This document shows positions 1 through 12,022 of a stretch of DNA of 36,959 nt, one piece after another. The first letter of the stretch is position 1, and each line of letters starts with the position of its first letter. Source of the stretch: Ichthyophthirius multifiliis (Eukaryota > Ciliophora > Oligohymenophorea > Hymenostomatida); NCBI RefSeq assembly GCF_000220395.1, contig NW_004086104.1, positions 1-36,959 on the forward strand, in the 5' to 3' direction. The translations under genes and the position numbers were made by a program. The notes below the pieces were generated by a model. That model worked only from the letters and a program-made list of their open reading frames with translations. It did not search any database and had not been told where the DNA came from.

Positions 1-390
1 TCATTTTTTTTTATTTTTATACAAATTTATTAACAAAACTAAATTTTTTGTATAATTTAGTATTTTTTCAATAATACAAACTAAAAATTATATTAATTAT
101 AAAATAATAATAAATTAAAAAATAAAAATTATTATTTATCTAAAATATAACTTTTTTATAAAAGTAATTAACAATATATATGAATAAAAAAATATATTAT
201 TTCTGTTTTTTAATTGATATTTTTATAAAGTATTTAAAAATTATAAAAAGGATATATCTATAATGCAATATATATTATAATAAATATAAAAATATAAATA
301 ATTAAATATTAATATTTAAACATATAACAAAATATATTTTTTAATAATTTATATTTTATATTTATAAAATAATATATATATAATATTTTT
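1..390. other. AT-rich 3' flank of the ULK-like kinase gene
   Basis: Nearly pure A/T sequence downstream of the stop codon of the minus-strand kinase. I see no motif, RNA fold or convincing reading frame in it. It probably holds the kinase 3' UTR and polyadenylation region. Confidence 0.6.
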
Positions 391-1764
391 TCAAGAGACA
401 GCAATTTAATTAACTTTTTATTTAATATAATCAAATTTATGATTTACTAATTCCTATAGAGCCTCAACCTTATATTTTTTAATATTATCAAAGTATTTTT
501 AATCATAAAACTTAGTATTTAAATCAATGAAGTTATCAAAAAACTCTTCAATTAAAAAACAATCAATCATTTCATTCAAATGCTAAAAAGTTTATTTAGT
601 TTCGTTTTATAATTACAAAAATTAATTATTTGATTATCCGTATTACATTTAGTATTAAAATAATTCATTAGCTTTTATTTAAACTTCATTAATATAATTA
701 AATAGAATTTATTAAAAGAATGTTTAATCGACTTAATTAATTGTATTGATTTCATTTTTTAATTAATTATATTCTTAAGCATTTCCTTATTATTTCAAAA
801 ATCTGTTTATTTCGCATTTAAAGTTCTCAAAAACACCTTAAATTAAAGGAAGTTCTCTATTTATTATATTCTTGAATTATTTAAATTCATAGGAGTTTTC
901 GAATAACTCCACCTTTTCTATGTTTTTACTAAAAGTTGACTATTTTAGATCATTACAGGAAATTTTTAATTAATCAATGTTAATATTAAGTTATTTAATT
1001 AACATAAAAGCAATAATAGGAACTTTAGAAGTTAGATTTATTTCAAGGACATTAGCGATTAAATTTGAAATGAATTATATTTTATTTCTTTCTTTAACCA
1101 AAAATCTTAAATTAGCTGTCATTTTTTATTTATCTTCATTAAAGTTATTACTTCCTATATTGTTTGTTTATGGTACTTAATTAAGAAAATCTTTATTAGC
1201 AGAAAGAGGAAGATTTATATTTGAATTAGAATTATTATTATTTAAATAATTTAAATTCTAAGTATTATTTTTTGTAGTTGTAGGTTAAATATTTAAATTA
1301 TTACTTGAGCATAAATTATTAAGTGAATTAAGAAGATTATTTCCTCCTGTAGAAGAAATAGTATTATTAATATTAGTAGAAAAAACATTATTATTAGAAT
1401 TTTGGAAACTTGAAATGAAATTATTTTAATATAATTTATTTGAAGAAATTTAATTACTACTAGTATTATGATTTAAAGAAAAGTTATTTATATTTGAATT
1501 ATGTTATGTAAATTAAGTATTTTAAATTTAGAAATTATTTTATTATTAGCTACTATTACTTGTTGTATTATTATTAGTACTATTTACTGTATTATTATTA
1601 TTGTTTGTAATATTATTAGCATTATTGTTATTATTAAATTGTATTAAATTATTATTTGCTATATTGTTTTAATTTTAAACGAAGTTTTAATCTTATTATG
1701 ACAAAGCCTAATTTAAGAATTATTAAAAGTTATCTTTATTATTTTCAATTTTAAGAAGATTTAA

Positions 1765-1809
<45 letters not shown>

Positions 1810-2748
1810 ATTATTATTATTATTTACAAAATATAATCCGTTTTATTATTAATTACTTTATAATGCTAAATTACTAGATGAATTTTTCTTTATCAATTAT
1901 GTTTGAAAGTTAATTGCAATAGGTTAATTACTTATTGCTTAAATATTTATATTGAATTTCTCTTCAGTCATTTAATAAAGAACATGCCATTCAACTCTTT
2001 TTTTTTAATCTACAATAAGCATAGCTCTTAATAAATCTTCTGCTTTTTTTGAAATCTGATTTATATATCTTGGAATTTATAGTTCTTTATTGTCTATTTA
2101 TGTAATAAGTTTTCCTATACTTTAATCTTCATAAGGGCAATATCCAAATAAACATTCAAAAAATACAACTCCTAAAGACCATATATCAGCTTTAGAATTA
2201 TATGTATTTCCTTTTAAGACTTCAGGTGCCATATAAATAGGAGAGCCTACCATTGTTGCAGTCATATCATGTGAGTGACTTAAAGATTTGCAAAAGCCGA
2301 AATCTGCTATTTTTATTATGTTATTATGTATAAGAATATTTGAGGGTTTTAAATCTCTGTGTAATATATTTTCCTTTATTATAGATTTAAATGCGTTTAA
2401 CAATTATGCAAATATCTTTATTGATTCTTACTCAGATAAAAATTTTCTCTTGTGTATTGCTTATTCTAAAGTTCCTCCATTGCAATATTCATATATCAAA
2501 TACATATTGTTTGATGTCTTTAACATTTCTTAAAATCTGACACAGTTTGGATTATCTATTTTAGTCAATGTCCTTATTTCGTTCATTGTGAATTCATGAA
2601 GTTTTGGCACTTCACGAAATTTTTCTAATTAAACTACTTTAATTGCTACTATTTACTCATTTTTTATGTTTTTCGCTCTGTATACTTTACCATATTAACC
2701 ACTACCTATTACTTCTAGTAAAACGTAATTTTCTATAACTTTACTCAT
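391..2748 (-). CDS. ATG1/ULK-like serine/threonine protein kinase
   Basis: Single-exon gene, 785 codons in the ciliate code (TAA/TAG = Gln), ATG at 2748, TGA at 391-393. The N-terminal 280 residues form a complete kinase domain: glycine loop GSGQYGKV (about 15-22), catalytic Lys37 in VAIK, HRD with Asp132, DFG Asp149, and GSPIYMAPE (about 168-176) followed by [13 protein letters not shown]. The GSPIYMAPE activation segment and the DFGFCKSL start are typical of ATG1/ULK kinases, which start autophagy; ciliates also have ULK relatives linked to cilia (family knowledge). The middle is low-complexity, rich in Asn and Gln, with an (AAT)n run at about 1771-1820. The last 200 residues are predicted helical and could match the C-terminal regulatory region of ULK proteins, but I recognise no specific motif. 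All catalytic residues are present, so it should be active. ULK subfamily is likely; the exact orthologue is not settled. Confidence 0.93.
1766..1830 (-). repeat. ATT/AAT trinucleotide run encoding poly-Asn
   Basis: On the plus strand (ATT)n runs through most of 1771-1830; read on the minus strand in the kinase frame it is AAT, giving an asparagine tract in the linker between kinase domain and C-terminal helices. Such tracts are common in AT-rich ciliate and Dictyostelium proteins and change length readily. Confidence 0.85.
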
Positions 2749-4313
2749 TTTCTTTTTTTTTTGAATATTACTTGTTTTATTTTTTTAAAAATAATATATA
2801 AAAAATAAATTAATATTATTATAATTTTTTTAAAAACTTTAATTAAAAATAATTATTATTATTTTTCTTTTATTTATATATTATTACTTGAGTAATTTTT
2901 ATTAAAAATTCAATCAGCTAAAATAAATTGAATATAAATTAAAAACATCCATTTTTTGTTGATAGAATATTAAAAAAAAAACAATAATAAATATAAAAAC
3001 AAAGCACAAAATGTTATATTTAATTTTATATATATTTAAAATATAAGTAAACAATAAAAATATAATTTTGGTTAACAATTTTCTTTTATTTAAATAATTA
3101 TTAATTATGCTATTATAAATGAATAATAATCACTAAGAATATATAATTTATTAAGTTAATTATGTTGGATTTATAAAAATAAATATTTTAATATAATATG
3201 AAACCTTTAATTATATAAAAATTATTTGCTAAATGAAATTTAAATACTAAAATAATATAAACTTAAAATCATCAATACATATTCTTCGTCTCTATCTCCT
3301 CCCTAAAATTGAATATATTCTATGCGAGATGATTATTTTCAATTATTTTTTATCAAAAAATACATTTTTTTAAAAAAAAATGCATTAATTTTTTATTTAT
3401 ATTATGAGGAAAATTTAATGATTGGCCAAAAGATTTTCCGCAAAATATTTTGAATTATGATAGAACTATTATAGATTTAACATGTTATATTAAAAAAAAA
3501 TAATAAAATTGTTTTTTTATTTCATTTATTTATTTTTAAAAATTCAATCAAAAAAATGGTAGTCAAAAATATACATTTTTTCCTACTATTTTTTTTATTA
3601 TTGATTGAGATAAAAAAATTATAAAAAAATAAAAAAAAATCAGAACAAAGAAAGTAATATATATTTTTTTAATTTATATTAATTAAAATCATCTAATTAT
3701 ATTATTAATAAATTAATGTTATCTTTTAAATTTAATCTTTTTTAAATCTAATTATATTTTTAAAAATAATTAAAATTACTTAATACATGTTAATTTAAAA
3801 AATTTATCATAATTTGTATATTAGTTTTTTTTAATTATTTTATAAACTAAGCATTAAATAATTTAATATTTAACAAAATAACATATTTGGATCATTTATA
3901 TAATAATTTTTGTTATGAAAATTTTATAATGTATATGGTTAGTAACTTTTTTAAGCTGAATAAAATACTGAATATAAAGTAAAAACCGAATATTCAACTA
4001 CTTACCAAATATTTAATTATAAAAGAAAATCAATTTGCGAATCAAAATATATAATGTTTTTATAGATTTTATTATAATTTATGCCAAAAAATAATTTTAT
4101 TTTACATATTTATTAAATATATATTAAACAAAAAAAATATTTTTATATTTAATAAATATGATATTAATATTTTATTTCTATTTTAAAATCAATCAAACTC
4201 TAGTGTCTAAATTTTTTAATTAATTTTTTTTGTTGCTGAAAAGCTGATATAGTGAGTCAATAACTCATTAAAAAGTTTTTTGTCATGAAATTTAAATCCC
4301 TCAGTTTGATTTT
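2749..4313. other. Intergenic DNA, no firm gene
   Basis: Upstream of the ULK-like kinase start, so its promoter should lie near 2749-3000. Mostly A/T. A slightly GC-richer island at about 3270-3480 has short open stretches in two plus-strand frames (one starts at an ATG near 3234), but none is long enough to call. An imperfect inverted repeat with arms of about 20 bases sits at about 3541-3610, with CAATCA near one outer end and TGATTG near the other. Confidence 0.5.
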
Positions 4314-4775
4314 ATGAAATTAATTTCTCCTAATCCTAACAAATTTACATCAGAATTTATCAGGTTCCATTGTACAAATTATTATTAAAAACTAAGTTGG
4401 ATATAGAAGGTATGCTTTAAAGTATAATCAATCGAAAATAATGAAAATATCTAATTCTTCCACAGATTATATACAAATTTAGAGAGTAACCTCACCTTTG
4501 TAAACTAGTATTGTAAGGGATAGGTCTCTTTATTATGTATTGTATATATAAAAAAAAAAAATTAAAATTTGGGATGTAACAGTCCCTATTTAATATATGT
4601 TAAAAGAGATGAAGGAGAACTCATATATCACGGCCTCAAAAAAGGATATACATTATATAAAAAATACAAAATAAAATTTTATAAGATCTTTATTATATAA
4701 GTTTTTTTTATTGATTTATATATAATCATATATTAAAATATCTAAAGATTTTTATTGCAAAAATCTAAAAATTGA
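4314..4775 (+). CDS. Unrecognised candidate gene, about 153 codons
   Basis: Open frame in the ciliate code from ATG 4314 to TGA 4773-4775; the frame is open back to a TGA near 4242. Its first 80 residues have a protein-like mix (Ser, Pro, Thr, His, Cys, Arg, Gly) unlike the Lys/Ile/Asn/Phe output of surrounding DNA, including SPNPNKFTSEFIRFH and LYTNLESNLTF. After an A-rich patch (4542-4570) that could be an intron, the frame gives KRDEGELIYHGLKKGY. I recognise no family. TGA is rare in such AT-rich DNA, so length alone is weak support; the call rests on composition and the locally higher GC. It could also be a terminal exon of a longer gene or a relic. Confidence 0.3.
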
Positions 4776-5709
4776 GATTTATAAAAATAAATTAATTAAA
4801 AAAAAAAAGATTTTTTTGTATTTGAAAAAAATTAATAATTTAATTAATTTATACATATTAAATAAATTTTAATATTATATATATTATAAAACTTTTTTAA
4901 TTTATATTCAATTTTTTATTTTTTATAAATTAATATATTATTTTATTTTGTTATATTAATTTTGATTAAATGAGATAAAATATTTAAATTAAAATTAAAA
5001 TATATATATGAAATATTAAAATATCATAAAAATAAATAAAATATAATATATAAAAAATAATATTCATAATAATTAAAATATTATATAATTATATTTTAAT
5101 TAAATTTATAAATAATATAAATATTCTTCTTTCATTTAAAACTTAATTTTTATTCATGTATTACTAACTATTTCTTATTATTATGTTTAAAACTTTATTT
5201 TTAAATATTTTTCTCTAATATACAATTATTTTTAATTTAATATAATATAATATGTATTTTTAGTGAAATTTATTTTTAATAGAATATTAGGTTCTTTTAA
5301 GACCAAATGCTAAGATAATAATTGGCAAACAATGCAATTTTTTTTATGACTGAATATTAATAAAATATTCTCTCGATACATTTTTTTTCAAGTGAATAAA
5401 AATATACATATTCTTCAGAATATTAGGTCTAGTGAATATTAATTTATAAATCTCTTAAATTAATTATCGTTTAAAAATAATAATTATTTATTAAAAAAAA
5501 ATATTATATATAATTTTTTTTTTTTATATTCTTTACAAAAAATAATTAAAACTTTGATTTGCATTATATATATAAATAGATACTTTTAATTGTTTTAAAA
5601 AAAATACTTTTCTAATTTATAATTATTTTATTTTTATTATTTAAATATTGGTTCTTTTCTTATAATGCCTTTTAAGTAGCTAGCTTCTTAATTTACTTAT
5701 ATTTATAAC
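4776..5709. other. Intergenic AT-rich DNA
   Basis: Long A/T stretches with one less AT-rich island at about 5280-5430, where the motif GAATATTAGGT occurs twice about 135 bases apart (near 5282 and 5418). I cannot assign it to a gene or element. The 3' end of the small minus-strand gene is just downstream. Confidence 0.5.
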
Positions 5710-6137
5710 TCATTTTATATCATTTTTTAGGATATTTTTATATTAAGCAATTTTTTTTGGTAAATATTTCAAAATATAAGAAAGATGTGTTTTTAAATAA
5801 CATTTTTAGTTTTTTCTCGGCATTTATTTATCAATTTATGAAATATTATCAATATTATTTTTTTAATTAAATAATAATTATAAATACATATATTTTTGAT
5901 TTTCGTTATCATCATCACTTATATTTATTTCGTTTATTTATAATATCCTTTGTATTTTTCTTTATCTAGGAACTCAACTTCAGCATTAAAATCATAATAA
6001 AATTATTTTTTTTCATTTTCTTACATTTGTTTCGTCTTAAATAATAAATGAATTTAACTTTCATATAAATTATATCGATTTAGTTAATATTATATATCCA
6101 ATTACTGATTTTATTTTTAAAAATTTATTTCACCCAT
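5710..6137 (-). CDS. Small unknown two-exon protein, about 123 aa
   Basis: ATG at 6137 (MGEINFQ...), exon 1 6137-5974, GT...AG intron 5918-5973 (56 bp), exon 2 5917-5710 with TGA at 5710-5712. The splice joins the frames exactly and makes a protein with an acidic patch at the junction (AEVDDDDNENQ) and a basic, helical C-terminus (MPRKNQKCYLKTHLSY, then LPKKIAQYKNIL). No signal peptide, membrane segment or known domain. Without the intron the first frame runs into a lower-quality sequence, which supports the splice. The frame past the TGA also looks protein-like (LRSQLLKRHYKKRTNI), so a further intron and exon may be missing. I do not recognise the family. Confidence 0.42.
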
Positions 6138-6831
6138 AAAAAATATATATTATATTAAATTTTTGCTTTAATATATGTAATCTTTATTCCTAAAAAAACA
6201 TGCCAATAGTTTTCATTCTGAATTAGGCGAGCTTGCATCTTGCTATCTTTTAATCATTTATTTATAAAATATATCTATTATTTTTGTATAAATTATTTAA
6301 TTTAATATAAATTAAATATTTTAAGGAAGAATGAATATTTAATTTATTAATAGTAAAAACATTTTAAAGCATTGAAATTTATATTTTCTCATGTTTTTAT
6401 TAAATTAAAATAATTAATTAGTTATTTTAGAATATAAGTAATATTTTTTACATTAATAATTTAAATTATATTTAAAAAAATAAAATAATCATTTTAAAAA
6501 AACAAATTTAATATTATTTAGAAATTTAAAAACTTTATATATTTTTATAATTATATAACTTAAATTAAATTCATACTAAGTAAAAATTATATAGAATGTT
6601 ATTATTAAATAAATAATTAACATTTATTTTAATTTCATTAATTTATTAAATATTTGTTTTTTTCTTAAATTAAGGATAATTTAGTATTTAATTGTATGGA
6701 TTATTCAAACGAATTGCATTAAATTTAATTATTTTATATTTCTAAGTTACTTTTATTTTATGTAAGAATCATTTTTCTTTTTATTTTATATCTTAATCTA
6801 TTTTGCATAATCCTTATTAAAAATAAATTGA
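6138..6831. other. Intergenic AT-rich DNA
   Basis: Between the stop of the pseudokinase gene and the start of the small unknown gene, both on the minus strand. A short GC-richer patch at about 6215-6245 lies roughly 80 bases upstream of the small gene's ATG and could be part of its promoter or 5' UTR. Nothing else is visible. Confidence 0.5.
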
Positions 6832-7541
6832 TCAAAAAAAAAAAAAAAATAGTTTATTTACTTAATTATATTTATTCAAATTAAGAAACATAATTGTTTT
6901 ATTTATTAATTTATTTTTCACTAAAATTCTTTATATCTAAACATTAACTATTAAAATTTGTATCTTATTCTGTATTTATATTTTAACTTTTATTTAAAAG
7001 TTTATTCTATTTTTTTATGTTATTTTGAACAATAAGTTTAGTACTAATCTATTTTTTTATTAATTAAGAAAAATAATTAAAAAGGTTACTTTAATTTTTC
7101 CTAATTTTTATTTATTATTTTGATCATTAATATAATACCATTATTTATTTTCTTTCTCCCATAGAAGAATATTCTAATTTTAATATTTTTAAATAAAAAA
7201 AATGCCACAATCAACCTAAGCTACTCCATAAAGTTATTGTTAATAATTAAATAAATACACTTATAAAGTTTAATTTATTAAACTATTATAAATATATTAA
7301 AAATTAAATTATTATTCTAAAAATACATTAATATGTACAATTTTTTGTGATTTAGAAGCTATATTAATATCAAATAATAATTCTCCTTATAAATCTAAAA
7401 AATTTTGTCCGATTTAAAATTTGCAAACTAGAATACCCTTTTGTTGAAGAAGCTATACATTAACCTATTTTAATGATTCAATTTTTATTTATAATACGCA
7501 AATATCATATATATTTTTAAATAAAGATGACTAATTGTGTA

Positions 7542-7606
<65 letters not shown>

Positions 7607-9027
7607 TTATAAATTTTAATATTTTGATTAAATTAATTATTTTCTTATTATTTGGTTTCTTATATCTTGTTTTTTTATTTATTATTGCTATTATAATTTA
7701 TTTTTAAATTTTGATTAAAATCTTCTTATTATATTTTGTTTTTAATATTATCATATACCGATTTTTTATCTGAATTTTTTTTACTTGATAAGTCTTAATT
7801 CCACCAATTTATTTTCTATGTATTTAAAGTTATAATGTTTTCTTAAGAATTATTATTTTATATTTTTTCTGATTTTTGCTTATAATTAAAGAATTCCTAT
7901 TAAATTAAGTTCTAGCATTTTATCCTTTTTTAAGGATTAAATTCAAGTAAATTAACTAAAATTTCTAATTATTATTTAGAATACTTATTTATTATTTATT
8001 TTAAATATGGTAATTCTTCTTGTTATGATTTTTGTATTAATTTTTCACATAAATTTTCATATAAAAAATCATTTATATAATATATATCATCTCTTTCAGG
8101 AATTCCTAAAATCTTGTTTTAATGTTAAATTTATATAAATAATTATTTTATTTTTTTTAACTTCTAAATACAAAGATCCATCTTAATTAAAATGCAATTC
8201 TTTGAATAAAGGCATTTTTTCAAAAAATAAATCATAAAATATACATCCTAAAGCCCATTAATCAGTATAATTTTATTCAATATTTTAAAAATCATATTAA
8301 TTATTAATAACATAAAATAATTCAGGGGGCATATATTATGAATAATAACTATTTTTGAGTAGTTTTTCAAAAATAATTTCTTTTTTTACTCTAAAAGGCC
8401 TTAAATATACTAAAATATCGTCTTCAATCCAAATGTTCTTTTTATTAATTTAAAAATGTGTTTCATCTAATGTTTTTTATATACTTATTAAAAAAATAAA
8501 AAAAATATAAAAACTTAATTCATGTAAAAATTTAATAGAAACAATTAAATTAAGAAAAATTTATTATTTTCTTTGAAAACTAATACTATTATTTTATAAT
8601 AAATCGTAGAGTTTAACAAAATTTTTTTTCCCTTTTTTGAAATCTGGTTCAATAATATATAATTAATAAAGTTCTGTTTTTTTAAAAAAATTAAATCAAA
8701 TTATATTAAATATAAGAAATAAATATATTAAATAAAAGTATATATACATTTTTATTAATCGAATGCTAAAAATATATTATCTGCCAAGATAATTCCTAAC
8801 TCGAATGCTTTTATTAAATTGAGAAATCTTGAATTTTAATACAAATCATTTTAATCAAAATCAAATTTATATAATTTTACAGCTTATTCAGTACTTTTTA
8901 TAAATCCTTTGTATATTGTATAATATTTTTTAATTTTTTATGTTTATATATCATATTCTAATAAACAATCTTCTAAATTAACAGTAAAATTATTTAAATT
9001 AATAAAATTAATAGAAGAATTTTGCAT
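6832..9027 (-). CDS. Pseudokinase with poly-Gln tract and C2-like tail
   Basis: Four exons: 9027-8748, 8673-8515, 8466-8162 and 8112-6832 (introns 74, 48 and 49 bp, all GT...AG and phase-consistent); about 674 aa, TGA at 6832-6834. The first 350 residues follow a protein kinase fold: AVK in strand 3, a helix ending FLHEL, YMPPELF in the APE position, TDQWALGCIFYDLFF as helix F, EILGIPERDD, and LLEFNPQKRI as the helix H/I signature. The catalytic loop has HFQINKKN where HRDLKPEN is expected, and the DFG position reads YLRPF, so the catalytic and Mg-binding Asp are missing: a pseudokinase, probably a scaffold or regulator. A run of about 21 Gln follows (7543-7604), then a beta-rich region of about 150 residues whose strand pattern resembles a C2 domain (tentative). 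Substrates or partners cannot be read from sequence. Confidence 0.8.
7541..7605 (-). repeat. TAA repeat encoding poly-Gln
   Basis: A pure TTA run on the plus strand, read as about 21 TAA codons in the pseudokinase frame. TAA is Gln here, so a stretch that would be serial stops in the standard code is a poly-glutamine linker between the kinase fold and the C-terminal beta-rich domain. Microsatellite of this type should vary in length between strains. Confidence 0.9.
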
Positions 9028-9911
9028 ATTTTTTTATTAAACAAATTTATATAAAATAAATACAATTTTAAAAATAATATATAATAATATAATTTAGTAA
9101 TAATATAATTAAAAAAAATAAATTATTATAAAAAAAAATATATATATATATTAAATTAATAAATATATAACTTATTTAAATAAAACTATTAATAAAAATA
9201 TTAAATATTTTTGAATTAAGTCTTAAAATAGAAATAGATTAAATTTAATTTAAAATTTTCAAGAAATAAAATAAATTTTATAGTTAAAATTAAACTATCT
9301 AATTAAATATTTAATTACATGAAATATATATATGTACTATTTAAAAATATAATCATATTATTTTTATTTATAATATTAGATATGATAGAATAGATAACTT
9401 ATATTATTTTCACGAAAAAAGCTTTTAAAAAAAAAATGATTTAAACTTATTAATTTCTTAAAATTATTATAATTTAAATTACATTTAAGAAAAATAAAAA
9501 TTAGTATTTATTCTAAATGTTATATTTTTTAAATACTCAACTATATTTTAAACTAAATAAAAATATTTATAAAAAAAACTAAAAAAATAATAATTATAAT
9601 ATAAAAGTTTGATTTTAATAAAACAATTATAGTTTATATTATTTTATAAAAAAAAATTATGATAAATTTTTGTATAAATTTTTTTTTTATATTAAAGTAT
9701 ATTTAAATTTATTATTTTATTTACAAATGAACATTATAAAAACAAAATTATTTAAAAATATTTTTCATAAATTTATATTATATGTTTTAAATAATAAATA
9801 TAAAAAAATACATTTAAAAATATTTTTATAATTATATATATTATTGTAAAAAAAATTTAAAACAATTTAAATCGTACATATTTTTTTAAATAGGAAATAA
9901 TAATAAAATAA
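9028..9911. other. Divergent intergenic promoter region
   Basis: Lies between the starts of the minus-strand pseudokinase gene and the plus-strand B-box gene, so both promoters should be here. Almost only A and T, with poly-A and poly-T runs; no conserved element can be distinguished by eye. Confidence 0.55.
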
Positions 9912-12022
9912 ATGAGTTTATATTGTAATTAACATTTTGATCAACCGATAATGTTTGTATGTTTAGATAATGATTGTACAGAAAAACTTCATTGTTTTAA
10001 ATGTTCATTATAAAATAACAAACATAAATTTATAAAATATTAAGATTTTGTCCAAAACTTATAAAAGTATGCACTTTTAAATTAATAAAATTCTCGATTT
10101 GTTGATGATGATATAGATTTGATAAGTTAATGTATAGAAGGTACAAATAAATAAGAAAAACATTAATATATTTATGAAGAATCGTAAAAGTGCATGGATT
10201 ATTTACAAAAGTATTAAACAAAATGCATTTAAGATATTCTTTAGGCTTTTTTGGCAGATATAAGTAACTTAATAGAAAGCGCTAAAGAAAAATATATAAA
10301 AGAACATCAGAAAAATATCGAGAAAGCATTTTCTGCTGAAAATATAATTTATGGAATGAAATAAAAAGAGAAATTTTGTAAAATAATACTTAATTCGATT
10401 TAGAAATAGGATATTTAGGAAATAAATGAGAATATTTTTAAACTTCATAAAGGTTTTTTTCAAATTAATTAGTCAAAATAATATGTAATAAAATATTTAT
10501 AGTAAATAAATTAAAATTTAGATTAATTAACTCAAAAAACATTTACTTTTTTGACTTAATATGTAGTAGATTGTGAGAAACAAATTATTTAATCCAGTTT
10601 ATTATTAGACAGTAATGAAGAATTGTCCAAAAATAACTTCTTTTCTGAAAAAAGTTCGTCTTTTTTCAAAGAAACGCCTAAAAATTCACACAAAAAAACT
10701 GATATTTTTTTTTAAATAATCAAGAAAATAGCAACTCTTCGAAAATTCCATCAAATAGAAAACTCCAAAAAAGCCAAATCCTTTCCCAAAATTAAAATTT
10801 TCCTTAATCTTATTATTTAGAAGATACAAATACATACCAAATTCTAAACAATACAATAAAATAGCAAAAAATATAAACACAATAAGGTTTAATAAGCCAA
10901 AAATGTTCTTTTTAAAATTAAGATTTATTCCGAAATCGCATATATAGTTCATATTCTCCATAAAATATTGAAAAATCGCTTTTTAGGACATAAATAAAAG
11001 CTAATAATTAATGTACTGAAAACAATACTTTTATATATGAAACTGATTAAAAAATAAAAGAAATTATAGTATTGGATAAAAATACTATCGTTTGTGTGAA
11101 TCATGAGTGTTGTTTGCAATTTTTGAGAAAGAATGTGTAAAGTAGTAAATTTTATTGGAATAAAAAAGAAGAAGTATAGACTGATTTAAATGAGGTTATT
11201 TAAATTTCGAATTGTTTAGAAGGATTTTTTATTGTTTTTGGAAAAAAGAGGGAAAATATGTAATTTTTAAAGCTTTTTTTTGGAGAAAGTTAAATTTTTG
11301 AATATAAAAATTTGCATTAAAATTAAATTATATAAATTCAAATATTAAAAGTCGAAATAAATTCTTCGAAAAAAAAAGTTATTTTTGCAACTTCTTCGTA
11401 ATTTAATGTTAAATTTTGGGTTGATTTTTCTACTTCTTTTTCTTTTTTGGAGCCTTAAAGTATACAAAAAATTTTTTCTATTAAACTCAATGAAGATTTT
11501 CAACCTAAAGGAACTTTATTTATGGAAAATATGGTCATTTCCTTTGACCATGACTAAATTTTTAAATGGGATTTAGACAAAAAGTTAACTAAAGTATATA
11601 AATAGATTAATAAAAGCGTCTCTTAAATGAATTTAAATGATAGTATTTTCAATTTGATACCTTTGGAAGGACAATAAATTTTAGTTTTAGCTTGTTATTG
11701 TGATTTTGTTTACTTAATTGATGTTAATTTAAATATTTTAAAAAGAATTTCTTATGAAAAAATCATTTAGAACTGCTTTTTGGGATCAAACTAGTGCTAT
11801 GAAATTATCAGTATGTACTTGTTTTAAGATAATCTAATTTTCTTTTAGTTTTCTATTGATTAAACTTAGTTTGCTTCGGTAATTTTTAATGTTTTAGATG
11901 GTAAAATTTTGAACAGATTTGATAAAGAAATTCTTTGTATTAAAAAAATATTTGATAAATAAGCTATTTTACTTTAAGATAATGGATTAAGCTTAAAAAT
12001 TACTAATTTTTAAAGTTTTTGA
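9912..12022 (+). CDS. B-box zinc finger / coiled-coil / beta-propeller-like protein (apparent frameshift)
   Basis: ATG 9912, TGA 12020-12022, no introns, about 703 aa if one base is restored. The N-terminus is a B-box-like zinc finger: Cys5, His8, Cys17, Cys22, His27, Cys28, Cys31 and His38 in a spacing close to B-box domains. A helical, coiled-coil region follows to about residue 265 (ESAKEKYIKEHQKN, KQKEKFCKIILNSI), then a Ser/Asn-rich linker and a C-terminal half of repeating beta-strand blocks (IIVLDKNTIVCVNH, QFNVKFWVDF, QILVLACYCDFVYLI) that look like a WD-type propeller. This TRIM-like layout is expanded in ciliates; no RING finger is present. The N-terminal frame ends at a TGA (11097-11099), while the linker and propeller read in another frame from a T9 run at 10705-10713 onward. 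One more T would join them. This is a likely sequencing or assembly slip, or a true broken gene. Confidence 0.75.

Noticed and set aside
3541-3610. Imperfect inverted repeat as a miniature transposon
   Set aside because: Arms are mismatched and mostly A/T, no target duplication is seen and no second copy is obvious in the window.
4571-4586. GGGA...TCCC hairpin as a terminator or tRNA arm
   Set aside because: Four-pair stem only, with no further arms, anticodon loop or TPsiC motif nearby; nuclear ciliate genes do not use intrinsic terminators.
7543-7604. TTA repeat as a non-coding microsatellite or serial stops
   Set aside because: It lies in the uninterrupted ciliate-code frame of the pseudokinase, where TAA is Gln, and the frame continues as protein on both sides.
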